Positions 47,896 to 55,588 of a stretch of 64,000 bases of DNA are shown here, piece after piece. Numbering within the stretch: position 1 is the stretch's first letter; the number at the start of each line of letters is the position of its first letter. Both the position numbers and the translations under genes were made by a program. Under the pieces are notes generated by a model. It was not told the origin of the DNA. It did no database searches and saw only the letters and a program-made list of their open reading frames with translations. The DNA is from Prevotella sp. (GTDB taxonomy: Bacteria; Bacteroidota; Bacteroidia; Bacteroidales; Bacteroidaceae). The stretch covers positions 1-64,000 of the forward strand of contig JAEEPZ010000007.1 of the NCBI GenBank assembly GCA_016285055.1, given 5' to 3'.

Positions 47896-48596
47896 CATCA
47901 GGACGTCACACTTGCAACACACTAAAGGACATCCGCAAACAGATAGCGGAGGCCAATGAGATTGAATACGAACCGCAGGAGTGTACCCACGAAGGCGAGT
48001 GCGCCGGCACCTGTCCTGCCTGCGAGGCTGAGGTGCGCTATTTGGAGGGCGAACTCCTCAAGCGAAAAAAGCTGGGCAAGAAGGTGGCCGTAGCCGGCAT
48101 TGCCATGGGCATGGCCGGGCTGAGCAGCTGCGGCATCGTCAAAGTCCTCCAGCCACCACTGGCCGGCATCCCCGTGATGCCGCCTGAGCCGCCGGTGGCA
48201 CTCCAAGACAGTTTGGAGAAGCCTCTGGCAGGCAAGATACCCATGCCAGCAACGAGCGACACCATCCAGCCTGTGCGAGCAAACGAGAAGGTGCTGGAAG
48301 GTGTCGTGGAAGAGGCACCCCACTTTCCTGGCGGTCAGGCAGCCTTGGAGGCTTATCTGAAAGAAAACGTCCGCATGCCTGATGAGGAGTGTGTCATCGG
48401 CCGTGTCATCGTGAACTTCAAGATTGAGAAGGACGGCACCATCAGCGATGCAAAGGTGGCCAAGTCGCTCAGTCCGGCTTGCGACAAGGAAGCCCTGCGC
48501 GTCGTCAACGCCATGCCCAAATGGCATCCCGGCAAGCAGCTGGGTGAGGCTTGCGTCACCAACTTTACCCTTCCTGTCATTTTCAGGGCTGAGTGA
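47892..48596 (+). CDS. Cys4-motif protein with TonB C-terminal domain
   Basis: 234 residues. The Cys cluster CTHEGECAGTCPACEAE (about 31-47) precedes a basic patch and a membrane segment (VAVAGIAMGMAGLSSCG, about 66-82). A Pro-rich linker (PPLAGIPVMPPEPPVALQD) and a TonB domain follow (FPGGQAALEAYLKENVRMPD to VTNFTLPVIF). The Cys4 part would be cytoplasmic and the TonB part periplasmic, so a redox or metal signal might be tied to a TonB-driven step. Its last codon overlaps a GTG start of a radical SAM gene. ATGA and GTGA overlaps on both sides make a coupled three-gene set. Confidence 0.78.
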   Translation: MTSGRHTCNTLKDIRKQIAEANEIEYEPQECTHEGECAGTCPACEAEVRYLEGELLKRKKLGKKVAVAGIAMGMAGLSSCGIVKVLQPPLAGIPVMPPEPPVALQDSLEKPLAGKIPMPATSDTIQPVRANEKVLEGVVEEAPHFPGGQAALEAYLKENVRMPDEECVIGRVIVNFKIEKDGTISDAKVAKSLSPACDKEALRVVNAMPKWHPGKQLGEACVTNFTLPVIFRAE

Positions 48597-49204
48597 AAGC
48601 GCCGCTCATAGCCATCGCCCGCCATCGGCTCAACGTCGATGGCGGCGGCGTCACCACGCTGGTGGCCTTTCACGGCTGCCCTTTGCGCTGTGCCTATTGC
48701 CTCAACCGTCAGTGCTGGGAGGAGGACAGCATCTGGCAGTGGATGACGCCCGATGAACTGGTGGATGAGCTGATGAAGGACAACCTGTACTTCTTGGCCA
48801 CAGGCGGCGGCGTCTGCTTCGGCGGCGGCGAGCCGCTGCTCTACAGCGATTTCATCGAGCGCTTCGCCCAGCTCTGCCCGAAGGAGTGGCACATCTACGT
48901 AGAGTCGTCGCTCAACGTGCCGACGAAGCGGCTGGAGACCGTCATCCCCTACATCACCGAGTATTATATAGATGTGAAGGACATGAATCCCGACATCTAC
49001 CACCGCTACACGGGAGGCTCACCGGCCCTCGTGCAGCAGAACCTGCGCATCCTGGCTGAGCGGCAGCAGCAGGAGCGCGTTGTCATCCGCCTGCCGCTCA
49101 TCGCAGCATATAATAATGATGGCGACCGCCAGAGCAGCCGCCATCAGTTAGAGACCATGGGATTCACCCATTTCGACCTGTTCGACTATGCCGTCGACCG
49201 GTAA
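48593..49204 (+). CDS. radical SAM activase-like protein (PflA/NrdG type)
   Basis: 203 residues, GTG start overlapping the previous stop. The cluster motif GCPLRCAYC (CxxxCxxC, about residues 29-36) and GGVCFGGGEPLLY (glycine-rich SAM site) mark a glycyl-radical-enzyme activase. No ferredoxin insert is present. It would use a 4Fe-4S cluster and S-adenosylmethionine to make a radical on a partner enzyme. No glycyl radical enzyme is encoded in the window. The coupling to the Cys4/TonB protein gene is unusual for such activases. The stop faces terC across 3 bp. Confidence 0.85.
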   Translation: MKAPLIAIARHRLNVDGGGVTTLVAFHGCPLRCAYCLNRQCWEEDSIWQWMTPDELVDELMKDNLYFLATGGGVCFGGGEPLLYSDFIERFAQLCPKEWHIYVESSLNVPTKRLETVIPYITEYYIDVKDMNPDIYHRYTGGSPALVQQNLRILAERQQQERVVIRLPLIAAYNNDGDRQSSRHQLETMGFTHFDLFDYAVDR

Positions 49205-49207
49205 CAA

Positions 49208-50218
49208 CTATTGCGCTTTTCTTTTCGAGAGGATGACCGACAGGCCCATCGACAGCACCAGCACACCAAAGATGATGGCCAGCGACAGCGGCGTGGGCAC
49301 TTCGATGTGTGGCATGTTCAGCTCAAGGCCCAGCCACGAACCTATCTGGTTGATGTATTCGTTCATGGCCAGCAGCATCTTAATGCCAACAAAGATGAGG
49401 ATGATGCCTAAGCCATACTTCAGATAGGTGAAATACTTGGCCACGGCAGCCAGTGCGAAGTAGAGGGCTCGCAGGCCGAGGATGGCGAAGATGTTGCTGG
49501 TGAGCACGATGAACGGGTCGCGGCTCACGGAGAACACGGCGGGGATGCTGTCAACGGCGAAGGCCACGTCGGTGGTCTCGATGACAATGAGGGCGATGAA
49601 CAGCGGCGTGGCAAAAAGCCTACCCCGTCCCTCTCCCGAGACGCCGACTCTGACGAAGAACTTGTCTTCGTGCATCTTGTCGGTGACGGGGAAGAAGCGC
49701 TTAAACAGCTTGACGATGAAGTTGTTGCCCGGGTCGGTCTGCACACTCTCGTCGTGGGTGAACATCTTGCTGCCCGTGTAAAGCAGGAACAGACCGAACA
49801 GACCGAGCACCCACTCGAAGCGCTCTACCATGGCCGCACCCGCAAAGATGAACACGCTGCGCAGCACCAACGCACCGAAGATGCCCCAGAAGAGCACCTC
49901 GTGCTGGTACTTGCCCTTGATGCCAAAGTAGGAGAAGAGCATCAGGAAGACAAAGAGGTTATCCATCGACAGCGACTTCTCTATCAGATAACCCGCCAGA
50001 AACTCCATCGCCTTCTCGTGCGACTCGACGGGATAAAAGAAATAAATGCCGGCACAGAACACCAGCGACACGCCAATCCACACGGCGGTCATCTGCAGTG
50101 CCTCTTTCACGCCCACCTCATGCTGTCCTTTCTTGCCGAACATCTTCAGGTCGGCAATGAGCATGATGAACACCAGGACGTAGAACACAATCCACGCCCA
50201 AAGGGGAAGAATACTCAT
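49208..50218 (-). CDS. TerC/Alx family membrane protein
   Basis: 336 residues from MSILPLWAWIVFY, with the ATG overlapping the argF' stop. Nine or so hydrophobic segments; SLSMDNLFVFLMLFSYFGI and IETTDVAFAVDSIPAVF are the paired TerC acidic motifs (metal-binding Asp and Glu). Members move manganese or similar ions out of the cytoplasm. One loop reads VRVGVSGEGRGRLFATPL, a few residues longer than usual with GC-rich repeat-like DNA. Coupled to argF', an odd partner, within the proBA-argF' operon. Confidence 0.88.
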   Translation of the reverse strand: MSILPLWAWIVFYVLVFIMLIADLKMFGKKGQHEVGVKEALQMTAVWIGVSLVFCAGIYFFYPVESHEKAMEFLAGYLIEKSLSMDNLFVFLMLFSYFGIKGKYQHEVLFWGIFGALVLRSVFIFAGAAMVERFEWVLGLFGLFLLYTGSKMFTHDESVQTDPGNNFIVKLFKRFFPVTDKMHEDKFFVRVGVSGEGRGRLFATPLFIALIVIETTDVAFAVDSIPAVFSVSRDPFIVLTSNIFAILGLRALYFALAAVAKYFTYLKYGLGIILIFVGIKMLLAMNEYINQIGSWLGLELNMPHIEVPTPLSLAIIFGVLVLSMGLSVILSKRKAQ

Positions 50219-51177
50219 AGTGCTTCCAACATTCTCTTTAATACTACCGAGCAACTGATTTCGCGGTTGGCGGCCTCTGGGATGACAAGCGAGTTGGGCG
50301 ACTCAATGACGTCGTCGGTGACGATGAGGTTGCGGCGCACGGGCAGGCAGTGCATGAACTTGCCGTTGTTTGTCCATGACATGTGCTCGGTGTCCACTGT
50401 CCATGAGCGGTCCTCGCAGGTTATCTTGCCGTAGTCAGCAGGATTCGTCACGCCGGGGTTTGACCAGTTCTTCGCGTAGATGAAGTCGGCGCCCTCGAAG
50501 GCTTTCTTCTGGTCGTATTCCACACGGGCACCGGCCACGAACTTCGGATCCAGCTCATAGCCCTCGGGATGGGTGATGACGAGGTCAACATTGGCGGCGT
50601 TCATCCACTGGGCAAAGCTGTTGGGCACGGCCTGTGGTAGAGCACGGCAGTGAGGGGCCCAGGTCAGCACAACCTTCGGGCGCTCAACGACCTTGTGCTC
50701 CTCAATCGTTATTAAATCGGCGAAAGCCTGCAATGGGTGAACGGTGGCTGTTTCCATGGCGAAGACGGGTCGGCCGCTGTACTTGATAAATTGCTGTAGC
50801 ACCGTCTCGGCATAGTCGTACTCGCGGTCGGTCAAGCCGGCAAAGCTGCGCACGCCGATGATGTCACAGTAGCAACCCATCACGGGAATGGCCTCTAAAA
50901 GATGCTCACTCTTATCGCCGTCCATGATGACGCCGCGCTCAGTCTCCAGTTTCCATGCGCCGGCGTTGACGTCGAGCACGATGACGTTCATGCCCAGGTT
51001 CATGGCGGCCTTCTGTGTCGACAAGCGGGTGCGTAAGCTGTTGTTGAAGAAAATCATCATCAGGGTCTTGTTCTTGCCCAGATGCTGGTACTTGTAACGG
51101 TCGTTCTTGATCTCAAAAGCCTCGGCCATCGCCTTGTCCAGCGGGCCGATGTCATTGACGTTGATAAAAGTTCTCAT
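50215..51177 (-). CDS. argF': N-acyl(acetyl/succinyl)ornithine carbamoyltransferase
   Basis: 320 residues. Carbamoyl-phosphate site FFNNSLRTRLSTQKAA (about 48-63; Bacteroidetes ArgF' type instead of STRTR), ETATVHPLQAFADL, and HCLPVRRN near the end. Bacteroides uses N-succinyl (others N-acetyl) ornithine for this step of arginine synthesis, with an enzyme of this type. Which acyl group is used here cannot be read safely. Together with argD and proBA it completes a spread-out arginine/proline group. It starts 29 bp after the phosphatase gene. Confidence 0.92.
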   Translation of the reverse strand: MRTFINVNDIGPLDKAMAEAFEIKNDRYKYQHLGKNKTLMMIFFNNSLRTRLSTQKAAMNLGMNVIVLDVNAGAWKLETERGVIMDGDKSEHLLEAIPVMGCYCDIIGVRSFAGLTDREYDYAETVLQQFIKYSGRPVFAMETATVHPLQAFADLITIEEHKVVERPKVVLTWAPHCRALPQAVPNSFAQWMNAANVDLVITHPEGYELDPKFVAGARVEYDQKKAFEGADFIYAKNWSNPGVTNPADYGKITCEDRSWTVDTEHMSWTNNGKFMHCLPVRRNLIVTDDVIESPNSLVIPEAANREISCSVVLKRMLEAL

Positions 51178-51205
51178 GGTGTTTCTTATGTCTTTGTCCT
51201 TATTG

Positions 51206-53305
51206 TTATTTCTTAATTTTGATGCACAGCATGGTCAGGTCGTCGGATGGCAGGGCGTTGCCTACATGCTCTGCCACGGCTTCGCGCAGCATGTCGATGG
51301 TCTGCTGGGCATCGTAGCCGAGATGCTGCTGCATCAGCTCCAGCAAGTGGTCGTTGCCAAACTGGTTCTGGCTTTCGTCCTCGGCCTCGTTTAGTCCGTC
51401 GGTGTAGAGCAGCAGGCGTTGTCCGCGTATGTCGTGTATCTCCTCGCCCACGAAGTCCATCTCAGGCCACAGTGCCAGTGGGGCATTGCTTTCGACGTTG
51501 AGGAACTCTCCGTTGACGACGGGCGGGTTGTGGCCACAGTTGCAGAAGTCCATGTGTCCGGTGTGCAAGTCGGTCAGTCCGATGAACATGGTGACGAACA
51601 TGCCTTGATCATTGTGCTCCGACAGCTCGCGGTTCATCCTGTTGGCAATTTCTGCCGGCATCAGTCCCTGTGCAGCCATGGAGCGGAAGAGCCTGGTGGT
51701 CTGCGCCATGAAGAGCGATGCCGGTACACCCTTTCCGCTGACGTCGCCGATGCAGAAGTAGAGCAGTGCCTCGCTGTGGTCCTCGTCGTCGGGTCGGTCG
51801 ACGAGCAGGAAAGTGTAGAGGTCGCCGCCCACCTCCTTTGCCGGCTGAATGTAGGCATGCATGTCCAGGTCGGCACGGTCGGGGAAGACCTCGGGCACCA
51901 TCGTCATCTGTATGTCGCGTGCAATGCGCAGCTCGTTCTCAATGCGGTTCTTCACCGTGGTGGTCTGCTCCAGCTGCTCGTAAGCGGTGCGCAGCTCTTC
52001 GTTGATAGCCTTCAGTTTGCGCACCTGCTTCATTCTGCGGTAGGTGAAGAAGGAAAGCGCGGCCACGACAATGCCTATTATAATAAATATGTATGTTTGC
52101 GAGAGTCGCCGTGCCTCCTCGGCATTCTTCTGCGCCTCCATCTCAGCCAGTTGCTGACGGTACTGCAACTCCTTTACCTCGCTGTTGAGTGAGGCTTGCT
52201 CCAGTTGCATGGCGGCATTGGCCAGCTCAGCGTCGCGGTTCTTCAGTTCCAGCTCGGCGGCTTCCGCCTCCAGCTGACGCTGTCGCAGTTCCTGCTCCTG
52301 CTGTTGCAGCTGCAGCTCCTGATTGGCCAATCGCAAGTCCTTTGCTTCGCTCTCCGCACGTTGAACGTTCAGTTCCATGGTATGGTCGGTCGACTGTCGT
52401 CTGAACTCGGCAATATTGACTGAGTCGCGGTGGTCACGGTAACGCTTGTACCAATGCAGTGCCTCTTTATACATTCCTCGCTTTTCATAAATGCGCGCCA
52501 TCGCGCTCTTCTTCTCTAAGGGTGGCATCGCGTTGGCGAATTCCAATGCCTGGTCATAGTCTCCGTTCAGCAGGGAGTGCTCATATTCTAAAATGAGAGA
52601 AAAGAATCCTTCTTGCCCTATCTCGGCCTGCAAGCGTTTGCGCTCCTCATAGCTCTTGTTAAACGCCTCCTTCTGTGAACCATCAAGTTGTGTGAACGAG
52701 AAGCACTTATAACTCAGTGCATTCAGCTTGTGGAGTTTGCTGGTACGTGGGTCGGCAATTACAATATCGGCACATTCCCTCACTTTTTTAGGTTGGTTTT
52801 GGTTCTGGTAAATCTTTGCCAATGAAAGATAGACAGGAGCCTTGCTCTCATCCGGGAAGTTGCTGTTTAAGAACTCTATGCATTCCAGGTATTCTTTTTC
52901 AGCCATGTCATATTGCCTGAGGCTGGAAAGCATGCCTGCATTGGCATAGGAGGATGTGTAGAGTCCGTACTTGCTGTTGTGCTGCTGTGCATAGAGGCGC
53001 ATGTCACGGCACATGTCGAACCCTCTCTGTCGCTGCTTGGTGAAGTTGTAGTTGGCTTGGTTGGCCCACGCTTTGTAGAAGGCGTGCTCGTCGCCGACAC
53101 GTAGGGCTTCTGCCTTCAGCTGCTCTACTACGTCGTTAAACTCTTGTACTTCTTGTTTTGAGAAGAGACGGTACATCTCTTTCTGCAGCGAGTCCAGCCT
53201 GTTGGTGGCTGTCTGTGCCATGACAGTGACGAGCGACAGGTGCAGAGTGAAGAGCGCCAGCAGCACCCTCACCACACTGTTCATTGAACGTCTTCTGTTA
53301 CTCAT
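51206..53305 (-). CDS. TPR membrane protein with SpoIIE/PP2C phosphatase domain
   Basis: 699 residues from MSNRRRSMNS; the track adds a TTG start. Signal peptide LLALFTLHLSLVTVMA, cleaved before QTATN. TPR-like helices cover about 30-300, and a Gln/Glu coiled coil about 305-395. One membrane helix (TYIFIIIGIVVAALSFFTY) lies at about 403-421, and a cytoplasmic coiled coil leads to a SpoIIE-type phosphatase: DLDMHAYIQPAKEVGGDLYT, FCIGDVSGKGVPASLF, LLLYTDGLNEAEDE and LPSDDLTMLCIKI. Outside signals read by TPRs would control dephosphorylation of an anti-sigma antagonist-like target. It sits inside the proBA-argF' operon. Confidence 0.88.
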   Translation of the reverse strand: MSNRRRSMNSVVRVLLALFTLHLSLVTVMAQTATNRLDSLQKEMYRLFSKQEVQEFNDVVEQLKAEALRVGDEHAFYKAWANQANYNFTKQRQRGFDMCRDMRLYAQQHNSKYGLYTSSYANAGMLSSLRQYDMAEKEYLECIEFLNSNFPDESKAPVYLSLAKIYQNQNQPKKVRECADIVIADPRTSKLHKLNALSYKCFSFTQLDGSQKEAFNKSYEERKRLQAEIGQEGFFSLILEYEHSLLNGDYDQALEFANAMPPLEKKSAMARIYEKRGMYKEALHWYKRYRDHRDSVNIAEFRRQSTDHTMELNVQRAESEAKDLRLANQELQLQQQEQELRQRQLEAEAAELELKNRDAELANAAMQLEQASLNSEVKELQYRQQLAEMEAQKNAEEARRLSQTYIFIIIGIVVAALSFFTYRRMKQVRKLKAINEELRTAYEQLEQTTTVKNRIENELRIARDIQMTMVPEVFPDRADLDMHAYIQPAKEVGGDLYTFLLVDRPDDEDHSEALLYFCIGDVSGKGVPASLFMAQTTRLFRSMAAQGLMPAEIANRMNRELSEHNDQGMFVTMFIGLTDLHTGHMDFCNCGHNPPVVNGEFLNVESNAPLALWPEMDFVGEEIHDIRGQRLLLYTDGLNEAEDESQNQFGNDHLLELMQQHLGYDAQQTIDMLREAVAEHVGNALPSDDLTMLCIKIKK

Positions 53306-53321
53306 CACTTGCAAAAACTTG

Positions 53322-54596
53322 TTACTTTCTTATCTGTCCTTCGCCCTCAATGAGCCATTTGTAGGTCGTTATCTCTTCCAAAGCCATGGGGCCTCGCGGG
53401 CCGAGCTTCTGCGTGCTGATGCCAATCTCTGCGCCGAGGCCGAACTGTGCCCCGTCGGTGAACGAGGTGGGAGCGTTCCAGTAGACGCAGGCGGCATCGA
53501 CGTGAGCCTGGAAACGGCGGGCAGCCTGCTCGTCGCGGGTGATGATGGCCTCGCTGTGACCAGAGCCGTTCATGTCGATATGAGCCAGCGCCTCGTCGAG
53601 CGAGCCGACGGTCTTGATGGCCATCTTATAGTCCATGAACTCCGTGCCGAAGCTGTCGTCCGTAGCATGCTTTATGAGTGTAGCGTGTAACGTGTAGAGT
53701 GTAGAGTTTGCTACCGCCGCGAAAGACTGCTCGTCGCAATAAAGCGTGACGGGCGGTGTGTGGGTCAGCAGCGGCTCTACCAGTGCGGGCAGGTCGTTGA
53801 GCCGGCTCTCGTGAATGATGAGGCAGTCGAGGGCATTGCAGACGCTGACGCGGCGGGTCTTGGCATTGTTGATGATCTTCTTGCCCATCTCCAGGTCGCC
53901 GTCCTTGTCGAAGTAGGTGTTCACTACGCCGGCACCGGTCTCTATGACAGGTATGCGTGCCGTGTCGCGCACAAAGTCGATGAGCTTGCGGCCTCCACGC
54001 GGTATGCAAAGGTCGACATATCCCACGGCATTGAGCATCTCGCCCGTAGCCTCGTGTGTGGCGGGCAGCAGGGCGACGACGTCTTTTAAGGGGTAAGAGG
54101 TTGCATAGTTCTCCAGCACCTCGTGAATCAGTGCCACGCTCTCGCGGTTGCTGGCGTCGGCATCTTTACCGCCTTTCAGCACACAGGCGTTGCCGCTTTT
54201 GAAGCAGAGCGAGAAGACGTCGAAGGTGACGTTGGGCCGGGCCTCGTAGATCATGCCTATGACGCCGAAGGGCACGCTGACACGGCACAGGCGCAGACCG
54301 TTGGGCAGCGTCTTCTGCTTGGTGATGTGTCCTAAGGGTGACGGCAGTGTGGCAACGTTGCGCATGTCGGAGGCAATGTCCTCCAACCGCTTCTCCGTCA
54401 GCTGCAAGCGGTCGTACAGCGGATTGTTCTTGTCCATCCGGGCCAGATCCTCAGCATTGGCTTTCAGGATTCTGTCTTTCTGACCGACAATGGCATCGGC
54501 CACAGCCAGCAGAATGTCATTCCGCTGTGTGTCGCTCAATAAAGCCAGGCTCTTGCTGGCCTTCTTTACTCTCTCAAAAGTCTCTTTCAGTTGCAT
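53322..54596 (-). CDS. proA: gamma-glutamyl phosphate reductase
   Basis: 424 residues. [46 protein letters not shown] and the catalytic Cys in [13 protein letters not shown] (about 246-252). [20 protein letters not shown] and [20 protein letters not shown] close the fold. It reduces glutamyl phosphate to the semialdehyde in proline synthesis. Residues about 295-309 ([17 protein letters not shown]) are atypical, coded by ACTCTACAC/GTTACACGC word repeats, so they look inserted. Between it and proB lies a 16-bp-stem hairpin. Confidence 0.95.
   Translation of the reverse strand: MQLKETFERVKKASKSLALLSDTQRNDILLAVADAIVGQKDRILKANAEDLARMDKNNPLYDRLQLTEKRLEDIASDMRNVATLPSPLGHITKQKTLPNGLRLCRVSVPFGVIGMIYEARPNVTFDVFSLCFKSGNACVLKGGKDADASNRESVALIHEVLENYATSYPLKDVVALLPATHEATGEMLNAVGYVDLCIPRGGRKLIDFVRDTARIPVIETGAGVVNTYFDKDGDLEMGKKIINNAKTRRVSVCNALDCLIIHESRLNDLPALVEPLLTHTPPVTLYCDEQSFAAVANSTLYTLHATLIKHATDDSFGTEFMDYKMAIKTVGSLDEALAHIDMNGSGHSEAIITRDEQAARRFQAHVDAACVYWNAPTSFTDGAQFGLGAEIGISTQKLGPRGPMALEEITTYKWLIEGEGQIRK
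53668..53713 (-). repeat. word-repeat insert within proA
   Basis: On the minus strand ACTCTACACTCTACACGTT and ACACGCTACACTC words in frame, coding [10 protein letters not shown]. Ordinary ProA has a short loop here. Confidence 0.55.
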
Positions 54597-54629
54597 GATG
54601 ATTGGTATTTCTATATTCTGTTCCCTTTT

Positions 54630-54674
54630 GCGCAGCCATTCCCCTGCTATGGAAAAGGAGGGGAATGGCTGCGC
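54630..54674. repeat. 16-bp-stem hairpin between proB and proA, related to repeats in the helicase gene
   Basis: GCGCAGCCATTCCCCT (54630-54645) pairs perfectly with AGGGGAATGGCTGCGC (54659-54674). The same GCGCAGCCATTCCCCT word starts the repeat block inside the helicase gene (58171-58186). In the proB-proA mRNA it would form a very stable hairpin without a long U-run. Confidence 0.75.
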
Positions 54675-54675
54675 T

Positions 54676-55476
54676 TTAATTGCCTTTCAGAGATATAGAC
54701 TCTGCTTGAAGGGGCAGGAACTCTGTGTGGGGTGTAGTCGCTGGTTGCTGCAGCAGATTGACGAGAATGTCATCGCGCTCGCCGTTGGCGATGATGACGC
54801 GTATGCCGGCCTGCTGGACGCGAGTGGCGGTGGTGTACTTCGAGTGCATGCCACCGCGACCGAAGGCACTCTTCTCCTCCTTGATGTATTGAGAGAGGTC
54901 GGTGTCGGGAGCAACGGTGGGTATGATGCGTGAGGCGGGGTTGTCGGGATGACCGTCGTAGATGCCGTCGATATTCGAGAGGAGGACGAGCGTGTCGGCC
55001 TTCATCATTTGTGCGATGAGTCCGCTAAGCTCGTCATTGTCGGTGAACATCAGCTCGGTGACGCTGACGGTGTCGTTCTCGTTGACAATGGGCAGCACAT
55101 CGTTCTCGAGCATCACCGTCATGCAGGCGCGCTGGTTGCGGTACTGCTCGCCGGGCTCGAAGTTCTCCTTCATCGTCAGCACCTGACCCACGTGGATGCC
55201 GTATTCGCGGAACAGGTCGTAGTAGAGGCCCACCAGCTTCACCTGCCCGAGTGCGCTGAAGAGCTGTCGCTGCTCCACCGAGTCTAATTCGTGCTCCACC
55301 TGCAGCTCACGGCGCCCACAAGCCACGGCACCGCTCGACACGAGAATCACCTCGTAAGCGTTACGGCGCAGCCACGCTATCTGGTCGACGATGGCCGACA
55401 TGCGCGTCACATCCAGCTTGCCGTCCTTGCGAGTCAGCACGTTGCTGCCCACCTTGATGACTATTCTTTTTTTCAT
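54676..55476 (-). CDS. proB: glutamate 5-kinase, short form without PUA domain
   Basis: 266 residues from [19 protein letters not shown]; the track starts 7 residues earlier. Amino-acid-kinase signs: IKVGSNVL (phosphate loop), [23 protein letters not shown] (substrate) and [19 protein letters not shown] with the catalytic Lys. The C-terminal PUA domain of E. coli ProB is missing, as in many Bacteroidetes. First step of proline synthesis. It has a clear promoter (55546-55515) and heads the operon proB-proA-phosphatase-argF'-terC. Confidence 0.94.
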   Translation of the reverse strand: MKKRIVIKVGSNVLTRKDGKLDVTRMSAIVDQIAWLRRNAYEVILVSSGAVACGRRELQVEHELDSVEQRQLFSALGQVKLVGLYYDLFREYGIHVGQVLTMKENFEPGEQYRNQRACMTVMLENDVLPIVNENDTVSVTELMFTDNDELSGLIAQMMKADTLVLLSNIDGIYDGHPDNPASRIIPTVAPDTDLSQYIKEEKSAFGRGGMHSKYTTATRVQQAGIRVIIANGERDDILVNLLQQPATTPHTEFLPLQAESISLKGN

Positions 55477-55514
55477 TGCAGTCTTTTTAACTACCATTGA
55501 CCGTAAGAACGCTG

Positions 55515-55546
55515 CAAAGGTACACTATTTCCGCGAGACATGCAAA
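55515..55546 (-). promoter_or_regulatory. promoter of the proB operon
   Basis: Minus strand TTTG (55546-55543), 20 bp, TACCTTTG (55522-55515): consensus Bacteroidetes promoter, 38 bp before the proB start. Confidence 0.8.
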
Positions 55547-55588
55547 TTTTGAGCGAGAAAACGCTACTGTTGATTTTCATCCTGCTCT

